From: an uncultured Collinsella sp. | Lineage (GTDB): Bacteria; Actinomycetota; Coriobacteriia; Coriobacteriales; Coriobacteriaceae | Assembly: GCA_900552385.1 (NCBI GenBank) | Contig: URZI01000003.1 | Location: forward strand, 62,001 to 126,000 | Direction: 5' to 3' | Length of the DNA stretch: 64,000 nucleotides | Shown: one piece after another, positions 55,152-63,521 of the stretch | Layout of the letters: each line of letters begins with the position of its first letter | How positions within the stretch are numbered: the first letter of the stretch is position 1 | Made by a program: the position numbers and the translations under genes | Notes under the pieces: model-generated | What the model saw: only the letters and a program-made list of their open reading frames with translations | Database searches by the model: none | What the model was told of the DNA's origin: nothing

Positions 55152-56003
55152 TCATCTTTCCTGTTTCTCGATGTAGTTTTGCTTAATGACATGCGTCGCC
55201 CGTTCGTAGTCGCTGGCAACGTAAGCAGCGTAAAGGGCATCGACAACCATAAGCTGGGCCATACGCGAAGCCATGGCACCGCTGCGGACCAAGGGTTCAC
55301 TCGCAGCAACGCCGAGCACGGCATCGGCCATGGTGGCAAGCTTGGATGATCCATCTACTTTGGTAACGGCCACAACGGGACAGTTGTGACGTTGAGCCTC
55401 GGCGGTGCAGTCCAGCACCTCTTGCGTCAAGCCCGAGTAGCTAAAGGCGATTGCCATATCGCCCTCATGCATGTTCTTGGCACATAAGAGCTGATCATGC
55501 CAGTCGTCGTACAGATGGCACTCTTTGTCGACACGCATGAGCTTTTGCGCCAGGTCGTGCGCGACCAAACGAGAGGCACCAATACCGAACAGATTGACCG
55601 CGCGTGCCCGCTTAAGACGGGCCGCGCATCGCTCCAAGACGGTGTAATCGAGCGTTCGCGCCGTCGCCTCGATCGTGCGCACGTTGCTTTTCATCACCTT
55701 CCCCACGATACGTTCGACGCTGTCATCCATGGAGATGTCCTCGAGGGCTACGTCTTTCTTGTCACCTAAGAGCGCCAGCTCGGCAATCAGTTCGCGCTGG
55801 AACTCCTTGTAGCCCGCAAAACCCAAACGCTTGCAAAAGCGCAAAATGCTCGAGGGCGAGGAGAACGTGACATCGGCAAGACCGCGGACGGAAAGCCCGA
55901 CCACCTCGTGCGGATGAGCGCTTACATATGCGATGACATTGCGTTCCGCCGGGCTCGCGCTGAGCTCACGCTCGCGAAGCCGCAAAAGCAATCCGTTTGC
56001 CAT
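55152..56003 (-). CDS. murR: RpiR-family regulator of MurNAc catabolism
   Basis: A 283-residue regulator with an N-terminal RpiR HTH (SVRGLADVTFSSPSSILRFCKRLGFAGYKEFQREL) and a C-terminal SIS sugar-phosphate sensor (NLFGIGASRLVAHDLAQKLMR, AIAFSYSGLTQEVL). As first gene of the operon it probably senses MurNAc 6-phosphate and controls its own transcription. GGAGGT is placed best for the ATG at 56003; a GTG nine bases upstream abuts it. The symbol rests on context. Confidence 0.88.
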   Translation of the reverse strand: MANGLLLRLRERELSASPAERNVIAYVSAHPHEVVGLSVRGLADVTFSSPSSILRFCKRLGFAGYKEFQRELIAELALLGDKKDVALEDISMDDSVERIVGKVMKSNVRTIEATARTLDYTVLERCAARLKRARAVNLFGIGASRLVAHDLAQKLMRVDKECHLYDDWHDQLLCAKNMHEGDMAIAFSYSGLTQEVLDCTAEAQRHNCPVVAVTKVDGSSKLATMADAVLGVAASEPLVRSGAMASRMAQLMVVDALYAAYVASDYERATHVIKQNYIEKQER

Positions 56004-56207
56004 CTCAAACACCTCCGTTGAGAAGAATTAAAGACCAACGAACGATTCGTACCGGATACAAACAGCTTTTGCGGTACATTGTGCCGCATCGTGGCGCACA
56101 AAGGGCGAGCGTTCTACCGCTCGCCCCTCAAATCCGACCGCTCGGAAATACGCGCGACACAAAATAATTCAACGAGGCCGCATTATCAGAAACGGGTTTG
56201 TTACCGG

Positions 56208-56789
56208 CTAGCGCCTCGCATGGGCGCCGATCGGCCGAGTCGCATGGCGCACCAACGCCGCTGCCAGCAATACCAACAGCATGGCGGTGACATAGCCCGC
56301 AGCATCGAATCCTAAATCGATAACGTCGAAATGCCTGCCGGGAACAAAGATCTTATGTACCTGATCGCCAACGGAGCAGGCGGCGCAAAAGAGCAATACG
56401 GGCACGCAACGGGAGCATACGCTCCACGGACGCCTGGAAAAGCAAACCACGACCACGGAGGCGAACAATCCGACGAAGAAAAACTCTACGGTATGGGCAA
56501 CGCGACGGACGTTCGTGCCCACCCACATGCGAATGGAAGCAAGTCGGCCAGACCGGACATTCGAGGCAGCCGAATCGGTGCCCCCGGTCATTCCGTTCTC
56601 CGCCTGAGCTTCACCCGTGGCATCGACAGCCTGAACGCCCGTAGTCTGGCCCTCCACCACACGCGCGGTAGACTCGCTCAGCAACGACGTCTCCACCGCA
56701 TTTTGCTCCGTCAGCACCCAGATGCCCGCCAGCGTTGCAACGAACAGAACAATTGCGGTCCATCCGATTATTTGTTTTACGCGCGCCAA
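56208..56789 (-). CDS. VanZ-like membrane protein
   Basis: A 193-residue protein with an N-terminal helix, a 60-residue polar loop rich in Gly/Ala/Glu, and a VanZ-like C-terminal half of three helices containing HTVEFFFVGLF and SVGDQVHKIFVPGRHFDVIDLGFDAAG. VanZ members are loosely tied to glycopeptide tolerance or envelope functions; biochemical role unknown. AAAGGAGG is properly spaced only for the TTG at 56789. The long insert between helix 1 and the VanZ part is unusual. It lies 104 bp after a recombinase gene. Confidence 0.8.
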   Translation of the reverse strand: MARVKQIIGWTAIVLFVATLAGIWVLTEQNAVETSLLSESTARVVEGQTTGVQAVDATGEAQAENGMTGGTDSAASNVRSGRLASIRMWVGTNVRRVAHTVEFFFVGLFASVVVVCFSRRPWSVCSRCVPVLLFCAACSVGDQVHKIFVPGRHFDVIDLGFDAAGYVTAMLLVLLAAALVRHATRPIGAHARR

Positions 56790-56893
56790 GGGCCAACCTC
56801 CTTTTTTGAATATCAGCGAGTGTAGCCCCAAATGGCATCGTCACCGTATCAAAATTTGAATCGCAACAGGAAGCGACAAAGCGACGCAAACCC

Positions 56894-57499
56894 CTACCCC
56901 GCCTCGCGCATCCAGCGATCGAACGTCCCCACGCACACGCCCAGGCACTTTGCTGCCTGGCTGCGGGTAATATCGCCTGCCTCATAGCTATCGCGCACCA
57001 GCTCAAACTGAGGAGGGCACGGCTTGCGAGGTCGACCGAAACGAACCCCTCGCGTCCGCGCCGCTGCAATTCCCTCCGCCTGGCGCCGATGGATATTCTC
57101 GCGCTCCACCTGCGCCACGTAGCTCAGCAGTTGCAGCACAATATCGGCAATCAGGGTGTTGGTCACATCCGGCGCGCCGCTGGCCCTAGCGCGCGTGTCA
57201 AGCAATGGCATGTCCAACACCACAATGGCAACCCCAAGCTCCTTGGTAATGCGTCGCCATTCCTCAAGAATCTCGGAGTAATTACGGCCAAGTCGGTCGA
57301 TAGAAAGCACCACCAGCACGTCCCCGTCTCCCAGGACGTGCAGCAGCTCGCGATAACGCGGTCGATCGAAGTCCTTGCCGCTCGCATGGTCGGCATAAAT
57401 ATTCGCCGAGCCCACGCCATAGGCGCCCAGCGCATCCAGCTGTCGATTAAGATTCTGATCGCGCGAACTCACCCGCGCATAACCGTACACCGTCGCCAT
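56894..57499 (-). CDS. Serine recombinase (resolvase/invertase family)
   Basis: A 201-residue small serine recombinase. It starts MATVYGYARVSSRDQN, with the nucleophile at S11; LVVLSIDRLGRNYSEILEEW and AQVEREN-type E-helix residues follow; residues 150-200 hold the Hin-type HTH (GDITRSQAAKCLGVCVGTFDRWMRE). Size is typical of Tn3 resolvases and Hin/Gin invertases. No transposase, phage gene or invertible coding segment is next to it. Two inverted repeats lie just upstream (57518-57560). Either a remnant of a transposon or a recombinase with a local target. Confidence 0.9.
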   Translation of the reverse strand: MATVYGYARVSSRDQNLNRQLDALGAYGVGSANIYADHASGKDFDRPRYRELLHVLGDGDVLVVLSIDRLGRNYSEILEEWRRITKELGVAIVVLDMPLLDTRARASGAPDVTNTLIADIVLQLLSYVAQVERENIHRRQAEGIAAARTRGVRFGRPRKPCPPQFELVRDSYEAGDITRSQAAKCLGVCVGTFDRWMREAG

Positions 57500-57517
57500 C
57501 TCATCCCCGCTTTCTTG

Positions 57518-57560
57518 TAAACCTGCCAAAAGGGACAGGTTTATTTTGGTAGGTTTTACC
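57518..57560. promoter_or_regulatory. Inverted repeats upstream of the recombinase (operator/res-like)
   Basis: TAAACCTG (57518-57525)/CAGGTTTA (57536-57543) and GGTAGGTTTTACC (57548-57560), closely spaced and AT-rich, right in front of the gene, as in resolvase res sites. Confidence 0.4.
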
Positions 57561-57622
57561 TCTCAAATAGCAGGTAAGCGGGCGGCCGAGCAGACAGCAA
57601 GGTAGCCATGATTCAAATGCGA

Positions 57623-57646
57623 AGGGCGGTCCCGAAAGGCCGCCCT
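57623..57646 (-). terminator. Hairpin after rnr
   Basis: AGGGCGG/CCGCCCT arms, 10-nt loop; on the minus strand the tail TTCGCATTT is a weak T-run. Confidence 0.55.
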
Positions 57647-57675
57647 CCGCTCCCCCACCATCAGTCGGGATTTGG

Positions 57676-59811
57676 CTATTGGATAAGCTTAAAGTCCAAG
57701 TGCCCACGCGTGGTATTGACGCGCGAGACCTCGATAATCACGCGCTGGCCCAGTTCATAGCGAGTCCCCGTGTCGGCGCCCGTCAGCGTAAGCGCGTCCT
57801 CGTCGAACTCGAGCCACTCGTTGCCCAGGCTCTTAATTGAAACCAGGCCCTCGACCTGTGTTAGGTCCAAGCGCACAAAGAGGCCCATGCTGCTAACCCA
57901 CGAGACGGTTCCGGCATAGCGCTCACCCAGACGGTCCTCATAGTACTGGGCAATCTTGATCTTTTGCGTCGCATGGCTGGCGGCATCTGCCGCGCGCTCG
58001 GCATCGCTACATGCGCGGCAGATCTGCGGCAGAATGCGCGGCAGCGACTCGCGCCCCTTGCCGATCAGCCGCGGCGTACGGACCAAGGCGTCCTTGCCGC
58101 CGAGCTGCTCATAGGCCAACTGCAGTTTGAGCACGCGGTGCACCACCAGATCGGGGTAGCGACGGATGGGACTCGTAAAGTGACAGTAGCACGGCGCGGC
58201 GAGCGCAAAGTGGCCCTCGTTGCGCGGCTTGTACAGCGCGCGCTGCATGCTGCGCAGAAGCAGCGTGTTGACGAGCGGTGCGTTGGCCGTACCGGCGGCA
58301 GCATCAACTGCAGCCTGCAGCTCATCGGGGCTCCCCAGGGCAATACCGGCAGCACGGCGATCGTCGATGATGCCTAGCTGCGCCAGCGCAACGGCGGCAC
58401 CGTGCAGGCTATCGGGGCTCGGATCCTCATGCACGCGATAGCAGGCCTCGATATCACGGTCTGCCAGCCACTCTGCAACGCACTCGTTGGCGAGCAGCAT
58501 GGCTTCCTCGATAAGCGACGTGGCACACGAACGCTCACGCGCCACAATCTGCACGGGCACTCCGTCCTCATCCAATAGAGCACGAATCTCGGCCGTGTCA
58601 AAATCGACCGAGCCGCGGGCGCGACGGATACGACGGCGAAGTTCGGCGAGTTCGTTGGCGGCGACAAGGAAATCGCCGAGGTCGACGTTGTAGCCGCGGG
58701 CGACCTCCTCGCACGCAAGACCGCGCTCAAGCGCTTCCTCGCGCGAGGTCTCGGCAGCCGCAACATCCTCGGCCGCACCCTCCAGCACCGAATACTCAAC
58801 CGCGCCGGCACGCACCAGCAGCGCCTCGGCGCCGTCATAGTCCATACGCACACGCGAGCGAATCACGCTGGGGTACGGATCGTAATGCCGCACGCGACCC
58901 TGTGCATCGAGCTCAATGTCAACGGTAAACGCAAGACGGTCCTCGTCAGGGCGAAGCGAGCACAGGTCACAGGACAGGCGTTCGGGCAGCATGGGAAGCA
59001 CGCGATCGGCCAGATACACCGATGTCGTACGATGGCGAGCCTCAAGATCGATATGCCCGTCCCAAGCCACATAGTGTGAAACGTCGGCGATATGCACACC
59101 CAGCTTGTAGCCACCCTCGGGCGTGCGCTCCAGCGAAATGGCGTCGTCAAAGTCGCGCGCGTCGACTGGGTCGATCGTGATGACAAAGCGGTCGCGCAGA
59201 TCGCGGCGGAGCGGGTCCTTAAGCGCCGCGGACACATCGAGCGAAAGCCCCTCGGCCTCGTCCAGCGCGGCCTCGGGATAGCTATCGGTATAGCCGTAAC
59301 GCGCCATCACATATTGAACGCCCAAATCGGGCGCGTCATCTCCGCCAATGCGGCGCTCGATCGTCACGGTACCCGATTCCAGGCGCGTCGGGTAGGTCAA
59401 AATGCGCGCGACAACAGCATCACCCGGGTGGACACCCAGACGATCCGCCGAGGTATCCTCGGGCAGAATGAAGAAGTCGGCCTTCAGACGCGAATCGAGC
59501 GGCTCGATCACACCGAGCGGACCGGCGGTCTGGTACGTGCCCACCACGCTTATGGCTGCACGCTCAACCACGCTTTCGATCACGGCGCGCCGCTCACAGT
59601 GCGGGCTGTTCTTAATGCTCACGGCAACGGTATCGCCATCCATGATCTCGCGCTTACCGCGGCCCATGACCTTGTAGTCGCCGTTTTCGGTTACAACGTA
59701 GGCGCTATGCTCATGGAGCTGCACGCGCCCGGTCAGGCTCGGACGGCGTTCGCTGCGCACCGGCCCGCGCTGATTGCGAGCTCCACGCTTATGCTTGTTA
59801 TTGCGCCCCAT
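57676..59811 (-). CDS. rnr: Ribonuclease R
   Basis: A 711-residue 3'-5' exoribonuclease. N-terminal basic segment and cold-shock domains (about 1-150), RNB catalytic domain with FVITIDPVDARDFDDAIS carrying the four metal Asp, HIADVSHYV, LPERLSCDLCSL, and a C-terminal S1 domain (RYAGTVSWVSSMGLFVRL). Degrades structured RNA and works with SmpB/tmRNA in other bacteria. Slightly shorter than E. coli RNase R, as usual for Actinobacteria. Start at 59811; monocistronic. Confidence 0.93.
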   Translation of the reverse strand: MGRNNKHKRGARNQRGPVRSERRPSLTGRVQLHEHSAYVVTENGDYKVMGRGKREIMDGDTVAVSIKNSPHCERRAVIESVVERAAISVVGTYQTAGPLGVIEPLDSRLKADFFILPEDTSADRLGVHPGDAVVARILTYPTRLESGTVTIERRIGGDDAPDLGVQYVMARYGYTDSYPEAALDEAEGLSLDVSAALKDPLRRDLRDRFVITIDPVDARDFDDAISLERTPEGGYKLGVHIADVSHYVAWDGHIDLEARHRTTSVYLADRVLPMLPERLSCDLCSLRPDEDRLAFTVDIELDAQGRVRHYDPYPSVIRSRVRMDYDGAEALLVRAGAVEYSVLEGAAEDVAAAETSREEALERGLACEEVARGYNVDLGDFLVAANELAELRRRIRRARGSVDFDTAEIRALLDEDGVPVQIVARERSCATSLIEEAMLLANECVAEWLADRDIEACYRVHEDPSPDSLHGAAVALAQLGIIDDRRAAGIALGSPDELQAAVDAAAGTANAPLVNTLLLRSMQRALYKPRNEGHFALAAPCYCHFTSPIRRYPDLVVHRVLKLQLAYEQLGGKDALVRTPRLIGKGRESLPRILPQICRACSDAERAADAASHATQKIKIAQYYEDRLGERYAGTVSWVSSMGLFVRLDLTQVEGLVSIKSLGNEWLEFDEDALTLTGADTGTRYELGQRVIIEVSRVNTTRGHLDFKLIQ

Positions 59812-59857
59812 GGCGCCTCCTAACTATCGATTGCGAACTCCAAAGAGTCTACCCAAA

Positions 59858-59890
59858 TGATTCGCTTTCCTGCCGTCCCCTAGGGATCAA
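59858..59890. repeat. Half copy of the 961-1047 inverted repeat
   Basis: TGATTCGCTTTCCTGCCGTC, then CCCTAGGGATCAA; matches 1016-1047 with a few changes. As there, it abuts the T-run of a terminator on the minus strand. Confidence 0.65.
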
Positions 59891-59922
59891 AAAACGGGCC
59901 GCCCCATAAGAGACGACCCGTT
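59888..59922 (-). terminator. ftsEX terminator
   Basis: Minus-strand AACGGGTCG/CGGCCCGTT stem with one mismatch, followed by TTTTTTGATC. Confidence 0.8.
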
Positions 59923-59946
59923 GGAAGGGATGAATTCCAAGCATGC

Positions 59947-60867
59947 CTACACGCGCAGGTAGCGGCGCATGGCGATGGCAGAACCAAAGAGACCGATAAT
60001 CACACCGACCAGAATCAGCGCAGCATAGGTCACCAGGTAGTACTGCATCGGCAGGGCAAACGACATCCAGCCGATGCTCTCCTGCAGACGCGGGATCATC
60101 AGATTGCGCAGCAGCTCCAGAACGCCGATGGAAAGCAGCGAGCCCAAAATGGCCTGCAGCACGCCCTCGGTGATAAACGGGCCACGAATGAAGCCGTTGC
60201 TGGCGCCGACCAGACGCATAATCGCAATCTCACGACGACGCGCCGTGATGGACAGGCGAATCGTGTTGTTGATGAAGATGAATGCGATAAAGGTCAGAAG
60301 ACCAACGAGCACCACGGCGGCGATGCGGATGTAGTTGGTCACCTGGAACAGGCGGCTCACTTCCTCCTGGCCGTACAGCACGCTCGCGTTGACGTCGCCG
60401 TCATCCGCGATCTTCTGGAAATCGGCATCCTTCTTGAGCTTCTTTGCCGTGCTCTCGACCTTGGACGGATCGTCCATCTCAATAGCGAAGGAAGCCGGCA
60501 GCGGGTTCTGGCCATCGAGCGCGCTCATGGTGGCGTCGGCGTTGCCCGACATCTTGCTCGTATACTCGGCCAGCGCGTCGTCCTTGTCCTTATAGGTCAC
60601 GGACTTGACGTTATTCCACGTCTTAAGCTCGGCCTCAAAAGCCTGAACATCGGCCTGATCGGCGTCATCACTAATGAACGCGTTGATGACAACCTGATCC
60701 TCGACGGTGCCGATCACGGAGTTCAGCATCGCAGAGCCCATGATGAACAGGCCGATGATAAACAGCGAAAGGAAGATCGTGATGACGGCGCCGAGCGAGG
60801 TAGTCCAGTTACGGAAGAAGTGGCTGATTGCCTCTTTGAAGGAGTAGCCCACGTTAGTTGGTGCCAT
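59947..60867 (-). CDS. ftsX: Cell division protein FtsX
   Basis: A 306-residue membrane protein with four helices (about 25-47, 180-203, 228-252 and 275-300) and an extracellular domain at about 50-175 (QVVINAFISDDADQADVQ, NPLPASFAIEM). With FtsE it transmits an ATP-dependent signal to peptidoglycan hydrolases at the septum. It overlaps the end of ftsE by 14 bp, so translation is coupled. Length and layout are typical of Actinobacteria. Confidence 0.95.
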   Translation of the reverse strand: MAPTNVGYSFKEAISHFFRNWTTSLGAVITIFLSLFIIGLFIMGSAMLNSVIGTVEDQVVINAFISDDADQADVQAFEAELKTWNNVKSVTYKDKDDALAEYTSKMSGNADATMSALDGQNPLPASFAIEMDDPSKVESTAKKLKKDADFQKIADDGDVNASVLYGQEEVSRLFQVTNYIRIAAVVLVGLLTFIAFIFINNTIRLSITARRREIAIMRLVGASNGFIRGPFITEGVLQAILGSLLSIGVLELLRNLMIPRLQESIGWMSFALPMQYYLVTYAALILVGVIIGLFGSAIAMRRYLRV

Positions 60868-62074
60868 AGTTGCCGTAACCTCCCCTCTCCTGGTCGCGGA
60901 TGACGTGGCCGCCCTCGAGGGCGATCACGCGACGGTGCATGCTATCGACCATCTCGCGGTCGTGCGTGGCGACGATCACGGTGGTGCCGGTGCGGTTAAT
61001 ACGCTCAAGCAGCTTCATGATGCCCAGCGAGATCGCCGGGTCGAGGTTGCCCGTGGGCTCGTCGCAGATCAGCAGCGGCGGACGGTTGACCATAGCACGG
61101 GCGACGGCAACGCGCTGCTGCTCGCCACCGGAAAGCTGGTCGGGCAGCGAGTCCATCTGATCGGCCAGACCGACCAGGCGCAGCACCTCGGGCACCTGGC
61201 TGCGAATGACGCCCTTGGGCTTGCCGATGCACTGCAGGGCAAACGCCACGTTTTCGTAGGCGGTCTTTTGCGGCAGAAGCTTAAAGTCCTGGAACACGGC
61301 GCCAATCTGGCGGCGCAGGAACGGAACCTTGCGGTTCTTGATCTTCATGAGGTCCTGACCGGCAACCAGGATGCGGCCGCTCGTCGGCTTGACGTCGCGG
61401 TTGAGCGTCGACAGCAGCGTGGTCTTACCCGAGCCGGAGTGACCGACCAGGAAGACGAACTCGCCCGGATAGATCTCGATGTTGATGTCGTCGAGTGCAG
61501 GCTTGTTAGGCTGTGCCGGATAGATCTTGGTGACATGCTCCATAAGGATGACGGGCTCGACACCGGCCTGCTTGGCCATCTTCTTGCGGCTGGCCTGCGG
61601 ATCGATGGGCGCAAACACCGACGTAAAATCGGGGTTGTTGAGCGCGTTATCGAGGCTTGCGACCTCGGCTGCCTGATCGCTCTCGACCACCGGGGCAGCA
61701 GGCTGCGTGGGGTCGGGAATAGCGGCAAAGAGACCGGACTGCGCAGGCTGAGGAGCCGGCGTCGCAGGGGCCAAGGGGTCGGGAATGCCGGCCATGGTAG
61801 GCTGCGGCGTGGCGGCACCAGCCTGAGGCTGCTCCACGCGAGCGGTCACGGCCTGAACGGGCTCAAAACCCGCCGTGCCGGAAAGCGCGACATCGCTGGT
61901 TGGATTGTAGGCAAAGGGATCGGATGCCGGCTGTGCCTGATCTGCCGGCTGAGCGAGGGCCTGAGCAACAGGCTGGCCCTCTGAATCCGGAGTGGCGAAA
62001 CGACTGCCCTGGACGCCTGCCTGCGTCTTGGGGGCATCATCGCCCGCACCGGAGGTACGGAAGTGGTTACCCAC
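60854..62074 (-). CDS. ftsE: Cell division ATPase FtsE with long N-terminal extension
   Basis: A 406-residue ABC ATPase. The FtsE domain begins at about residue 175 (VILMEHVTKIYP): Walker A GHSGSGKTT (211-219), QDFKLLPQKTAYENVAFAL, signature LSGGEQQR, Walker B LLICDEPTGNLD. Usual FtsE has about 230 residues; here some 170 Ala/Pro/Gln-rich, probably disordered residues precede it. AAGGAG before the GTG at 62074, and none before the internal Met codons, supports the long form. The coding character continues through the extension. Confidence 0.93.
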   Translation of the reverse strand: MGNHFRTSGAGDDAPKTQAGVQGSRFATPDSEGQPVAQALAQPADQAQPASDPFAYNPTSDVALSGTAGFEPVQAVTARVEQPQAGAATPQPTMAGIPDPLAPATPAPQPAQSGLFAAIPDPTQPAAPVVESDQAAEVASLDNALNNPDFTSVFAPIDPQASRKKMAKQAGVEPVILMEHVTKIYPAQPNKPALDDINIEIYPGEFVFLVGHSGSGKTTLLSTLNRDVKPTSGRILVAGQDLMKIKNRKVPFLRRQIGAVFQDFKLLPQKTAYENVAFALQCIGKPKGVIRSQVPEVLRLVGLADQMDSLPDQLSGGEQQRVAVARAMVNRPPLLICDEPTGNLDPAISLGIMKLLERINRTGTTVIVATHDREMVDSMHRRVIALEGGHVIRDQERGGYGNYGTN

Positions 62075-62178
62075 TGGTGCTCCTTATCGTCGTGCGTTTA
62101 AACTACATGAGCGCTTTGTATTTTAGCAGTATTAGCTTTGCTGCACATAAGAAGCATGGCGTGCTTAGGGATCCCGTC

Positions 62179-62301
62179 GGCCGGGCACAGGGTTACTCTC
62201 CAAATCGTCCTCGGACATGTCGGAGCCCCCGCTGCGCGCTTCGCGCGGCAGGGGCTCCTCCGTCCTGCGGAAAGATTTGGAGAGTAACCCTGTGCCCGGC
62301 C
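62179..62301. repeat. 123-nt hairpin with perfect 28-bp arms
   Basis: The arm 62179-62206 (GGCCGGGCACAGGGTTACTC...) is exactly complementary to 62274-62301. Inside is a second stem, GGAGCCCC...GGGGCTCC, with CTGCGCGC/GCGCGGCAG pairing around TTCG. No T-run. Between transketolase and ftsE, about 105 bp upstream of ftsE. The stretch 62302-62430 shows nothing further. Confidence 0.85.
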
Positions 62302-62430
62302 TGCGATAACTAAGGGGTCGCCGCGTTTATCTTGAGGTGCTGCATATACAAAGCTGGAAGGGTCTGAATTGCGCTTTGTCGATATATGCCCTTTTTCCTG
62401 ATGGGACCGTGCTTGAGGGGCGTCTTCATG

Positions 62431-62497
62431 AGTTGCGGTGAAATAGGGACTGTTTTACCAGTTAAAAGGTCTAATCAGTCCCTATTTCACCGCAACT
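62431..62497. repeat. Palindromic repeat family 1, copy 5
   Basis: AGTTGCGGTGAAATAGGGAC ... GTCCCTATTTCACCGCAACT; perfect outer arms. Confidence 0.9.
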
Positions 62498-62501
62498 GAA
62501 A

Positions 62502-62530
62502 CAGGGGCGCTCTCCAAGAGAGCGCCCCTG
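62502..62530 (-). terminator. Transketolase terminator
   Basis: CAGGGGCGCTCT/AGAGCGCCCCTG perfect 12-bp arms with a 5-nt loop; weak T-run (TGTTTC) on the minus strand. Confidence 0.75.
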
Positions 62531-62578
62531 CCGGGTTTCCATAGTTCTGACGAAGCAGTCCATGAAATCCGTCTTGCC

Positions 62579-63520
62579 TTATGCCAAGAACTCCTTGGTG
62601 GTCGCCACGATGTTGGCGGCGTCCAGGCCATACTTGTGCAAGAGCTCGGCACCCGGGCCAGACTCACCGAAGGTGTCGTTGACGCCGATCTTCTTGAGCG
62701 GCGTCGGGCACTGCTCGCACAGGACGTCGGCAACGGCGCTGCCCAGGCCACCGATCACAGAGTGCTCCTCGACGGTCACGACGTGGCCGGTCTTGGTGGC
62801 GCTCTTGACGATCAGGTCGGCATCGATGGGCTTGATGGTGTGCATGTTGATGACCTCGGCGTCGATACCCTCGGCAGCGAGCTGCTCGGCGGCCTCGAGA
62901 GCCTCGCCGACCATCAGGCCGCAGGCGATGATGGTCACATCGGCGCCCTCGCGCATGACAATGCCCTTACCCAACTCGAACTTGTAGGTCTCGGGGTCGT
63001 TGATAACCGGCGAGGCCAGACGGGCAAAGCGCATGTACACCGGACCGTCGCACTCGTAGGCGGCGCGCGTCACGGCGCGGGCCTCCACATCGTCGGCAGG
63101 AACGATAACGGTCATGCCGGGGATGACGCGCATAAGGGCGATATCCTCGCAGCACTGGTGCGTGGCGCCATCCTCGCCCACCGAGATACCGGCGTGCGTG
63201 GCACCGATCTTAACGTTAAGGTGCGGGTAGCCGATGGAGTTACGGACCTGCTCAAAGGCGCGACCGGCAGCGAACATGGCAAAGGTGCTCGCGAAGGCAA
63301 CACGACCGGTGGTCGCGATACCGGCGGCAACACCCATCAGGTTGCTCTCGGCGATACCCACGTCGAAGAAGCGGTCGGGGCAAGCGGCCTTAAATTTGCC
63401 GGTCTGCGTGGCGGCGGCCAGGTCGGCGTCGAGGACCACAAAGTCATCGTGCTCGTTGGCGAGCTCGACGAGGGCCTCGCCGTAGCTTACACGCGTGGCG
63501 ATTTTCTTGACGTCTGCCAT
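62579..63520 (-). CDS. Transketolase, C-terminal subunit
   Basis: A 313-residue half-transketolase with the pyrimidine-binding domain (VLDADLAAATQTGKFK, DVGIAESNLMGVAAGIA with the catalytic Glu, FAMFAAGRAFEQVRNS) and the C-terminal transketolase domain (HTIKPIDADLIVKSA, EEHSVIGGLGSAVAD). Split transketolases are normal in many anaerobes and Actinobacteria. Works with the N-terminal subunit encoded immediately upstream (the stop lies 1 nt from this ATG). Pentose phosphate interconversion; DXS-like function is excluded by the short size and pairing. Confidence 0.93.
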   Translation of the reverse strand: MADVKKIATRVSYGEALVELANEHDDFVVLDADLAAATQTGKFKAACPDRFFDVGIAESNLMGVAAGIATTGRVAFASTFAMFAAGRAFEQVRNSIGYPHLNVKIGATHAGISVGEDGATHQCCEDIALMRVIPGMTVIVPADDVEARAVTRAAYECDGPVYMRFARLASPVINDPETYKFELGKGIVMREGADVTIIACGLMVGEALEAAEQLAAEGIDAEVINMHTIKPIDADLIVKSATKTGHVVTVEEHSVIGGLGSAVADVLCEQCPTPLKKIGVNDTFGESGPGAELLHKYGLDAANIVATTKEFLA

Positions 63521-63521
63521 C

